Assembly: GCA_018818505.1 (NCBI GenBank)
Contig: JAHIRR010000013.1
Span: 1 to 5,233, forward strand
DNA from: Candidatus Omnitrophota bacterium
Lineage (GTDB): Bacteria; Omnitrophota; Koll11; Gorgyraeales; Gorgyraeaceae
DNA: 5,233 nucleotides
Direction: 5' to 3'
The notes under the pieces are model-generated. The model was not told the DNA's origin. It worked only from the letters and a program-made list of their open reading frames with translations, and did not search any database. Positions within the stretch are counted from its first letter, which is position 1, and each line of letters begins with the position of its first letter. Positions 1 to 4,798 of the stretch are shown piece after piece. The translations under genes and the position numbers were made by a program.

Positions 1-172
1 TCATTCCCTCATAATCAACAGATACATCTCCGACTCCGACTACTTTTTTTTCTTTTGGAAAATATTCCACCTGATCCCCGTTTACTTCGACAGGCCTTGC
101 CGTCTCTTGAGCATGAGAGACAGCGCAACATAACAGCATAACAAGAAAAATAATAGGGATTTTATGATTCAT
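1..172 (-). CDS. OstA/LptA-LptD-family LPS transport protein, N-terminal fragment (runs off the left edge)
   Basis: Only the first 57 codons are present. Residues 1-22 form a classic Sec signal peptide: MNHK, a hydrophobic core (IPIIFLVMLL), then SHA before QE as the likely signal peptidase I site. The mature part contains VEVNGDQVEYFPKEKKVVG followed by VGDVSVDY, the opening beta-strand pattern of the OstA/LptA domain that starts LptA and LptD. Family knowledge: LptA is the periplasmic bridge and LptD the outer membrane translocon for lipopolysaccharide, so this points to a diderm cell. The fragment cannot separate LptD (large, with a C-terminal barrel) from LptA; I lean to LptD and leave the symbol blank. 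The ATG (172-170) overlaps the TGA of the kinase gene as ATGA, suggesting translational coupling. A GGAGC about 13 nt upstream, inside the kinase gene, is a poor Shine-Dalgarno match. Confidence 0.8.
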   Translation of the reverse strand, partial: MNHKIPIIFLVMLLCCAVSHAQETARPVEVNGDQVEYFPKEKKVVGVGDVSVDYEGM

Positions 173-1077
173 ACAAGCAAGGATGCTCCGATTATTCCTG
201 CGTCAGTGCCAAGTTTCGCGCGGACTATCTTTACGTGAGCGGCAGGGTCTTTCATTGCGCGCGACTTTATTTCCATTCTTAGAGGCCGCATGATCAGCTC
301 GCCTGCCTTTGAAACTCCCCCGCCTATAACAACCCTGTCAGGATTCAATAGATTTACTACACCTGTAAGCATGACGCCTAGCTTCCTGCCAACATCAGCC
401 CAGATACCTATTGCCTTCTTATTACCGCTCTTTGCAAGATTATCTATGCGCCGGAGCGTTATGCCTTTTCCAAAGATTTTTCTTGCTCTATTCAGTATAT
501 ATCTATTTCCTACATATCTCTCAATACACGCGTAACCTCTGCAATTACACCTGGGCCCTTTTTCATTTATAGGAATATGGCCTATTTCTCCCGCGACCAT
601 TGTACTGCCTCTATATAATTCTCCATTAAGTATAATGCCACCGCCAACACCTGTGCCAAGAGTAAGGCAAACCAGGTTAGTCGCGCCTTTGCCAGCGCCA
701 AACTTGTGCTCCGCAAGCGTCATTGCGTTCACGTCATTATCCAGGTTGACCTTTAAGCCTAATCTTCTCTGCAATATAGACTTAAGTGGAACATTTTCCC
801 AGCCTTTTATATTAGGAAAGTAACGCACTATACCTCTTTTAGAATCCACAGGCCCAGGCACACCTATGCCTATACCTGCGATATCTCTCCTATTAAATCT
901 AAATCCTTTTACTATATAATCTATATTCCCCACTAAAATATTAATAAGCTCGATCCGCTTTGCATTAAAAGGCGTACCTAACTCGCGCCGAGCCAGAACC
1001 TTACCCCTCTGGCTCACAAGCCCAATTTTCACACGCGTAGCCCCCAAATCAATCCCTATCTTAAGCCGTTTACTCAT
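169..1077 (-). CDS. ROK-family sugar kinase (glucokinase-like)
   Basis: ROK-family protein of 302 aa from the ATG (304 from the GTG at 1083), normal for single-domain ROK kinases. These phosphorylate glucose or a related or N-acetylated hexose with ATP in the cytoplasm. Numbering from the GTG, visible motifs are the phosphate-1 loop DLGATRVKIGL (12-22), VPGPVD (75-80), catalytic Asp117 in DNDVNA, phosphate-2 loop LGTGVGGG (142-149), GEIGH (165-169, sugar-binding Glu166 and His169), the zinc-site segment CNCRGYACIE (179-188) and an adenosine-site GGGV near 254. The three zinc Cys, His169 and Glu188 are intact, but the two Gly of the usual CxCGxxGCxE are Arg182 and Ala185. It has no DNA-binding N-terminus, so it is an enzyme and not a NagC/XylR-type repressor. 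An in-frame TAA lies just before the GTG, so only GTG 1083 or ATG 1077 can be the start; ATG fits the promoter. No clear RBS. The exact sugar is not deducible. Confidence 0.93.
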   Translation of the reverse strand: MSKRLKIGIDLGATRVKIGLVSQRGKVLARRELGTPFNAKRIELINILVGNIDYIVKGFRFNRRDIAGIGIGVPGPVDSKRGIVRYFPNIKGWENVPLKSILQRRLGLKVNLDNDVNAMTLAEHKFGAGKGATNLVCLTLGTGVGGGIILNGELYRGSTMVAGEIGHIPINEKGPRCNCRGYACIERYVGNRYILNRARKIFGKGITLRRIDNLAKSGNKKAIGIWADVGRKLGVMLTGVVNLLNPDRVVIGGGVSKAGELIMRPLRMEIKSRAMKDPAAHVKIVRAKLGTDAGIIGASLLV

Positions 1078-1085
1078 TGTCACTT

Positions 1086-1114
1086 ATAATACCGTAACTC
1101 AACAAAACAGTCAA
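1086..1114 (-). promoter_or_regulatory. sigma70-type promoter of the ROK kinase gene, predicted leaderless start
   Basis: On the minus strand, TTGACT (1114-1109) and TATTAT (1091-1086) are separated by exactly 17 bp, five of six matches to each consensus hexamer. By the usual geometry transcription would start near 1079-1077, at or within two bases of the ATG at 1077. This agrees with the absence of a Shine-Dalgarno sequence and argues against the GTG at 1083, which would lie upstream of the transcript start. Inferred from consensus only. Confidence 0.6.
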
Positions 1115-1198
1115 TGATAAAAATTGGTTGAAGTATAATATTTGAAGAGTCGCGTTACAGTTTATTGGGTCTTATGCACCACCCAGACCACTGGCTCT

Positions 1199-1243
1199 CG
1201 GGGACGCAAAATTCTCCCAGCGTGAGAATTTTGCTCAGCCCCG
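1199..1243. repeat. inverted repeat with 11-bp perfect inner arms
   Basis: GCAAAATTCTC (1206-1216) pairs perfectly with GAGAATTTTGC (1224-1234) across a 7-nt loop. CGGGG (1199-1203) and CCCCG (1239-1243) add an outer stem beyond a small internal loop. No T-run follows on either strand, so it is not a standard terminator. Its right side ends in TCAGCCCC, as does a hairpin arm of the large element (1494-1501), which suggests related origin. Function unknown. Confidence 0.75.
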
Positions 1244-1253
1244 TGCCTCGCTC

Positions 1254-1298
1254 GCTAAAGTAGACAAAACAGACACTGTCTGTTTTGTCTACTTTAGC
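1254..1298. repeat. 45-bp near-perfect palindrome
   Basis: Two arms of 22 bp (1254-1275 and 1277-1298) are exact reverse complements around a single central C at 1276. The arms begin GCTAAAGTAGAC and end GTCTACTTTAGC. Such a palindrome can extrude as a cruciform or form a long hairpin in RNA from either strand. There is no flanking T-run. It could be a recombination or protein-binding site or a remnant of a mobile repeat; none of these is demonstrated. Confidence 0.9.
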
Positions 1299-1353
1299 AC
1301 CGTATATATTATAGACGTCCTATTTGGGTACACCCTACTACAGCATATTATTC

Positions 1354-1619
1354 CAAGCCAAAGGGAGCCCTGAGAGCGAATTGAAAATTTAGCCTTTCAT
1401 TTTGCATTTGGGGGGTTTATTCTGTCACATTTTATGAGACAAAAAGGCTGAAAACTGTCCGACACCCACACCTATGGTGTGGGTGAAGTTTTTTCAGCCC
1501 CACCAAAATGCAAAATGAAAGGCGACCTGTTTCCGAGTCCCGCCCTTTTGGCTTTTAGCCAAAAGGGCGGGGCGAGGAGGGAAATTTTCATCTGAGCGAC
1601 CAGGGCTTCCTTTGGCTTG
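1354..1619. repeat. 266-nt nested inverted-repeat element (MITE-like or structured RNA)
   Basis: The ends pair: 1354-1372 (starting CAAGCCAAAGG) with 1601-1619 (ending CCTTTGGCTTG), 19 bp with one G-T pair at 1365/1608. Inside this, TGAAAATTT (1382-1390) pairs with 1582-1590; an exact 18-bp stem joins 1392-1409 to 1506-1523; GGCTGAAAA (1446-1454) pairs with 1491-1499; CACCCACACC (1463-1472) pairs with 1476-1485 over a TAT loop; and a separate 15-bp hairpin joins 1539-1553 to 1557-1571 over TTT. About 80 base pairs use some 160 of 266 nt. The internal loops on both sides of the outer stem contain GAGCGA (1374-1379, 1594-1599). The right end touches the cyclase TGA. It encodes no protein I can recognise. 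It resembles a non-autonomous mobile repeat; in the cyclase transcript it would form the 3' UTR. Confidence 0.75.
1441..1499 (-). terminator. possible intrinsic terminator of the accD/GAF/cyclase operon
   Basis: Read on the minus strand, GGCTGAAAA (1499-1491) and TTTTCAGCC (1454-1446) form a 9-bp stem capped by the inner 10-bp stem of 1463-1485, followed directly by five T (1445-1441). This is the only hairpin in the gap with a T-run in the operon's direction. It lies about 120 nt past the cyclase stop and inside the larger nested element, whose alternative 18-bp pairing need not block it. The T-run is short and the bottom stem A/T-rich. Confidence 0.45.
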
Positions 1620-2903
1620 TCAGCATACTCTGTTCCTGCCAGTTTCCTTTGCCTTATACAGGGCGCGGTTGGAGGATTCGATTAGGGAGTCGGTGTTGGC
1701 TCCGTTCTCAGGAAAAACAGCTATGCCTATGCTGACAGTGCTGGATGCGACCTCGTCGTAGGCCTTGAATACGGCAGATTCAATGTTCTCCCTTATATGC
1801 TCTGCTGCCTGCAATGCCCCATCCCTGCCTGTATCAGTAAGCGCTATCACAAACTCCTCGCCGCCGTATCTTCCTATAATATCGATCTCGCGCAAGTTTG
1901 ACTTGAGAATTTTTGCTATCTCCTTTAAAACAACATCCCCTACTAGATAGCCAAAGCGATCATTCTTTTCTTTGAAATTATCCAGGTCCAGCATGAGAAA
2001 AGACAGATTCGTCTTACGGCGCATTGAACGTCTTAGTTCCTCTCTCAGTCTCTCCAAAAAATACCTCCTCGTGGAAACACCTGTCAGGGGATCCGTGATA
2101 GACGCCTCCTGCACCTTCTCATACAGAATCACCTTCTGAAACTGTATCGCAAACTGGCTGCCAAGGATAATGAAATTCTCAAAATACGGCCTTGGAATAT
2201 TTTCTATATACAAAATCCCTGCGATTCTTTCCTCTACAAAAAGAGGGATAGCTACAAGCGTCTCAAAATCCTTTATAATGGCCAGCCTTTTTAAGAGCCG
2301 TGACTCAACTTGAGAAAATAGCGAAACTACTTTCTTCTCTTCAGTCATAATAACAGCGAGCTCATTATCAAAACTATCAGGGTTGACCTTGCCGATCTTC
2401 TGGCCCAGCTCGATCTGATAGACCGACTCTATATCCTTAGAATCCTTTAAAAGTACAAGCCTGGTAGACCTGAACCTGAAAGACTTTCTTACCGTCGATG
2501 AAAATATATTTAATATGTCCTCGAGCAAGAGACATCTGGACATATCCTTAGAGATCTCGTACAAAGAAAGTACCTGCTGTAATTTTTTTTCTCTCTCAAG
2601 GTTTGATTCTATCTCGCCATTATCCTGGCGCATCAAATCCTCATAACGCGCCTTTACCTCTTCAAATCTGGCGCGCATAAGCTCTTTATGCTGATCAAAA
2701 TCTTTCCTGAATCTATCAGCTATAAAAGGCAGGGCATTTATAGCTAATGCAAAAATCATGCTCTCATACGGAAATGCCTTAAGACCCCTGATTAAAATAA
2801 ATACACCTGCCAAGGCAGAACATACTAATGCCTTAGACAGACTAATCCTGTAGCTCAAAAATAACACCACTGCTGAAATTGTAAAATACACTAGAAATTT
2901 CAT
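1620..2903 (-). CDS. membrane-anchored GAF-GGDEF diguanylate cyclase
   Basis: 427 aa, predicted to make cyclic di-GMP from two GTP at the inner membrane. The N-terminus has about three hydrophobic segments (roughly 2-18, 25-40, 44-61), then a charged coiled coil (about 63-118), a GAF domain (about 119-260), a short signalling helix ending ASITDPLTG (267-275) and a GGDEF domain (about 268-425). The active site is GGEEF (347-351), an accepted active variant. Metal ligand Asp306 (in LDLDNF), Asn314-Asp315 and Asp323 are present. An RxxD inhibitory site (338-341) lies five residues before the motif, implying product inhibition. The usual His of GHxxGD is Tyr319. The ATG follows the GAF gene stop by 1 nt (TAATATG), with an in-frame TAA six codons upstream, so the start is well fixed; no separate RBS is seen and coupling is likely. 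The C-terminus (ETGRNRVC) is a normal GGDEF end. The signal sensed is unknown. Confidence 0.94.
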   Translation of the reverse strand: MKFLVYFTISAVVLFLSYRISLSKALVCSALAGVFILIRGLKAFPYESMIFALAINALPFIADRFRKDFDQHKELMRARFEEVKARYEDLMRQDNGEIESNLEREKKLQQVLSLYEISKDMSRCLLLEDILNIFSSTVRKSFRFRSTRLVLLKDSKDIESVYQIELGQKIGKVNPDSFDNELAVIMTEEKKVVSLFSQVESRLLKRLAIIKDFETLVAIPLFVEERIAGILYIENIPRPYFENFIILGSQFAIQFQKVILYEKVQEASITDPLTGVSTRRYFLERLREELRRSMRRKTNLSFLMLDLDNFKEKNDRFGYLVGDVVLKEIAKILKSNLREIDIIGRYGGEEFVIALTDTGRDGALQAAEHIRENIESAVFKAYDEVASSTVSIGIAVFPENGANTDSLIESSNRALYKAKETGRNRVC

Positions 2904-2904
2904 A

Positions 2905-3816
2905 TTAGCTATCAGGTGTTAGCATCTGTTGGTAGAGCCTGGCATTGCCAAGGCTCGCGGCACCAAGATCACACAGTATGCATAGAAGACGCAAATCCTC
3001 AGAGGTATACGCGTAAGGCTTTGAATGTTCAAGCCGCACTATACCTACAACCTTTTTCCGTTCTATAAGCGGCGAGGAAATAACTGAACGGAAAACCCCT
3101 TTCGTTTCTTCGCTGAATCTGAAATCCTTTCTGATATCCTCTGTAAGAAGAGACTGCCTGTGTTTAAAAACCCAATTATCAAGAAGATCTCCTTTTTTAG
3201 ATTTCACCTTATCCAGATCTTTCCCTATCCTGGATGCAGCAAGATTTAATTCCTGCTTTTCAGTGTCCACTAAAAATAAAAGCGCTGATCCTGATTTTCC
3301 TACTATACTAAGCGCGTTATCTAAGATAATCTCAGAGACATCATCAAGGGAAAGCGTGGAGCCAAGAGAGTCAGTCGCATCCTTGAGCAGATTAAACCTT
3401 TTTTCTTTTTTTTCAAGAAAAGCCGCTTCTCTTTTATGTCTTAAATGTTCATTTATGAGAAGCTCAGTACTTTTGCTAAGCTCCTCTATGCGTGTTTCAG
3501 TAATATACCTGGTATAATCATGTTTCTTTATTCGATCATCCACGATCAAAAATGTCACGAAAAATATCGGCACGCCCCAGACATAGTGAAAATTCATTGC
3601 GAGCGAGATCAGGATCGTGAGAAAAATCGAAGCGCCAAGAAAAAAAAGACCCCGATAATAACCAAGGTCCTGCAGGCTCATTATGATGATCAGATTGTAT
3701 AAAAAAATAGTGGGGATCTTAGGTAGATCAGTGCGGAATACCAGGAAGGAGACAATAATAAAGCTGGCGCCACAAATTATGCCGCTCTTTATCTTGCTGA
3801 GATTTTCTGATCCCAT
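2905..3816 (-). CDS. four-TM GAF-domain membrane sensor lacking an output domain
   Basis: 303 aa. Four hydrophobic segments (about 10-28, 33-50, 53-74, 78-93) are followed by a basic stretch (DDRIKKHDYTR) that should be cytoplasmic, a coiled coil (about 105-143) and a GAF domain (about 145-298). GAF hallmarks are NWVFKHRQSLLTEDIRKDFRF and SSPLIERKKVVGIVRLEH, then the C-terminal helix NARLYQQM. The protein ends LTPDS, just where its neighbour's GAF helix (VILYEKVQEASITDPLTG) leads into GGDEF, so it lacks any output domain. I infer a partner or regulator of the downstream cyclase, perhaps as heterodimer; a redox, small-ligand or protein-interaction sensor is equally open. I saw no cyclic-nucleotide NKFDE motif. 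It starts 9 nt after accD, and an in-frame TGA two codons upstream fixes ATG 3816 as the earliest start. No Shine-Dalgarno sequence is visible, so translation probably depends on accD. Confidence 0.85.
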   Translation of the reverse strand: MGSENLSKIKSGIICGASFIIVSFLVFRTDLPKIPTIFLYNLIIIMSLQDLGYYRGLFFLGASIFLTILISLAMNFHYVWGVPIFFVTFLIVDDRIKKHDYTRYITETRIEELSKSTELLINEHLRHKREAAFLEKKEKRFNLLKDATDSLGSTLSLDDVSEIILDNALSIVGKSGSALLFLVDTEKQELNLAASRIGKDLDKVKSKKGDLLDNWVFKHRQSLLTEDIRKDFRFSEETKGVFRSVISSPLIERKKVVGIVRLEHSKPYAYTSEDLRLLCILCDLGAASLGNARLYQQMLTPDS

Positions 3817-3825
3817 GTGTCAAGG

Positions 3826-4668
3826 TCAAGTCGTATAATCGATGATCTGAGTAACGGTGTCGTTCAGATTCTTGCGGCTTACCACCATATCTATAAGCCC
3901 GTGTTTCAGGAGGAACTCCGATGTCTGGAACCCCACAGGGAGTTTCTGATGTATGGTCTGCTCTATGACCCTGGGCCCTGTAAATCCAATAAGGGCCTTT
4001 GGTTCAGCAATAATAATATCCCCCAGAGAAGCAAAACTCGCCAGGACCCCTGCCATTGTAGGATTTGTCAGAATAGATATATACAGGCCTCCTGCTTTAT
4101 TGTGTCTTGCGAGCGCGGCTGAGGTCTTTGCCATCTGCATAAGCGAGATCATGCCTTCATACATCCTTGCCCCGCCGCCTGAACCAGAGATGATCACTAT
4201 CGGCAGTTCATTCTCAGTAGCATACTCTGTAATCCTGGTTATCTTCTCGCCCACTACATAGCCCATCGATCCCATTATAAAACGCGAATCAGTCACGCCC
4301 AGCGCGATCTGCCTGTTATTGACACGGCCCTTTCCCACCACCGCTGCCTCTTCCATGCCAGTCGTCAATGTATCCTCCTCTATCTTTTTCTCATAACTCT
4401 TGGGGCCTTTGAATTTCAGGATATCCCGCGGCTTCATTCCTTTTTCAAACTCCTCAAAACTACCCTGATCAAGAAACATATTTATGCGCTCATATGCGCT
4501 GAGTATAAAATGATAGCCGCACTTCGGACAGACCCTTAAGTTTTCATCAAGGGTCTTTTTGTATATCATCTCTGAGCAGCCTCCGCATTTCAGCCAGCTC
4601 CCATCCGGCACACCCTTGCGCTTCGAGACCTTTACCACTTTATATTTTGGTTTCTTGAATAGAGGCAT
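3826..4668 (-). CDS. accD: acetyl-CoA carboxylase carboxyltransferase subunit beta
   Basis: 280 aa, a normal AccD length. With AccA it transfers the carboxyl group from carboxybiotin-BCCP to acetyl-CoA, giving malonyl-CoA for fatty acid synthesis in the cytoplasm. The N-terminus MPLFKKPKYKVV is typical. The zinc ribbon is CGGC (28-31) and CPKC (47-50), CX2C-X15-CX2C. The crotonase-fold carboxyltransferase domain follows, with MGSMGYVVGEKI (132-143), the oxyanion region SGSGGGARMYEG (161-172), SLMQMAKTSAAL (175-186) and GFTGPRVIEQTI (228-239). Compared with the common SASGGARM, the glycine loop has one extra Gly. Two in-frame stops (TAATAA) directly precede the ATG, fixing the start; the only weak SD-like bases (GCGAG) lie within a small hairpin. 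accA is not in the window. The GAF gene starts 9 nt downstream, so accD probably heads a three-gene operon. Confidence 0.97.
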   Translation of the reverse strand: MPLFKKPKYKVVKVSKRKGVPDGSWLKCGGCSEMIYKKTLDENLRVCPKCGYHFILSAYERINMFLDQGSFEEFEKGMKPRDILKFKGPKSYEKKIEEDTLTTGMEEAAVVGKGRVNNRQIALGVTDSRFIMGSMGYVVGEKITRITEYATENELPIVIISGSGGGARMYEGMISLMQMAKTSAALARHNKAGGLYISILTNPTMAGVLASFASLGDIIIAEPKALIGFTGPRVIEQTIHQKLPVGFQTSEFLLKHGLIDMVVSRKNLNDTVTQIIDYTT

Positions 4669-4670
4669 TT

Positions 4671-4693
4671 ATTAACTCGCTTCGCTCGTTAAT
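4671..4693 (-). promoter_or_regulatory. hairpin 2 nt upstream of the accD start codon
   Basis: On the minus strand ATTAAC (4693-4688) pairs with GTTAAT (4676-4671). Within it, two opposing GA steps flank GCGAAGC, a sequence known to form an unusually stable mini-hairpin in DNA; opposed GA steps can form tandem sheared G-A pairs. In the mRNA this 23-nt element would end two bases before the accD ATG and cover the only Shine-Dalgarno-like bases. It could lower initiation or be a repeat remnant; no regulatory role is shown. Confidence 0.4.
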
Positions 4694-4695
4694 AC

Positions 4696-4797
4696 ACAGA
4701 TGATCACAGATTGTACAGCAATTACAAGGCTTTACAGATGATCGCAGATAACTTTGTCTGTGATCATCTGTATCTTTTAATCTGTGATAATCTGTGC
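4696..4797. repeat. cluster of four ATCTGTG-type intergenic repeats, two in each orientation
   Basis: A 15-bp unit occurs as ACAGATGATCACAGA (4696-4710), again at 4734-4748 with one change (38 bp later), and inverted at 4757-4771 (exact complement of the first) and 4781-4795 (one change). Each unit holds two half-sites of ATCTGTG type about 10 bp apart, clearest at 4780-4796. Units two and three form a hairpin with an 8-nt loop, but no T-run follows on the minus strand. Similar short repeats are scattered between genes in many bacterial genomes. The cluster fills nearly all of the space between the DUF1015 stop and the accD leader hairpin. Confidence 0.8.
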
Positions 4798-4798
4798 A

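Larger units (their letters stand above)
1084..1619. other. gene-free interval dense in inverted repeats
   Basis: About 535 bp lie between the kinase start and the cyclase stop, with no ORF I would call a gene in any frame. From left to right it holds the kinase promoter (1086-1114), a weak hairpin (ggtct 1168-1172 with agacc 1185-1189), two strong inverted repeats (1199-1243 and 1254-1298), an unstructured stretch (1299-1353) and a 266-nt nested inverted-repeat element ending beside the cyclase stop. I see nothing specific in 1115-1165 or 1299-1340. Confidence 0.8.

Noticed and set aside
110..172. Lipoprotein signal in the OstA/LptD-type protein (Cys after MLL)
   Set aside because: The residues before the Cys do not fit a lipobox, while SHA-QE suits signal peptidase I.
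290..823. Plus-strand ORFs opposite the ROK kinase gene
   Set aside because: They read the complement of conserved ROK motifs and resemble no known protein.
1085..1090. Plus-strand -10 box TATAAT
   Set aside because: No -35 match lies at proper spacing and no plus-strand gene follows.
1254..1298. Rho-independent terminator at the 45-bp palindrome
   Set aside because: There is no T-run on either side and the stem is not GC-rich.
1141..1350. Integron attC or integrase attachment site
   Set aside because: I could not find the required core-site pair, and no integrase is present.
3263..3702. Plus-strand ORFs opposite the GAF-protein gene
   Set aside because: Low-complexity antisense translations of an intact gene; no independent evidence of coding.
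2905..3816. GAF gene as a frameshifted fragment of a GGDEF gene
   Set aside because: It has its own start fixed by an upstream stop, a complete GAF domain and a clean end; the next gene has its own membrane region, so the two are full separate genes.
3817..4261. Plus-strand ORFs of about 100 codons opposite accD (3817-4122 and 3953-4261)
   Set aside because: They lie wholly within the well-supported accD gene on the other strand and show no recognisable domain.
4696..4797. CRISPR array
   Set aside because: The units are 15 bp, occur in both orientations and are unevenly spaced; no cas genes are present.
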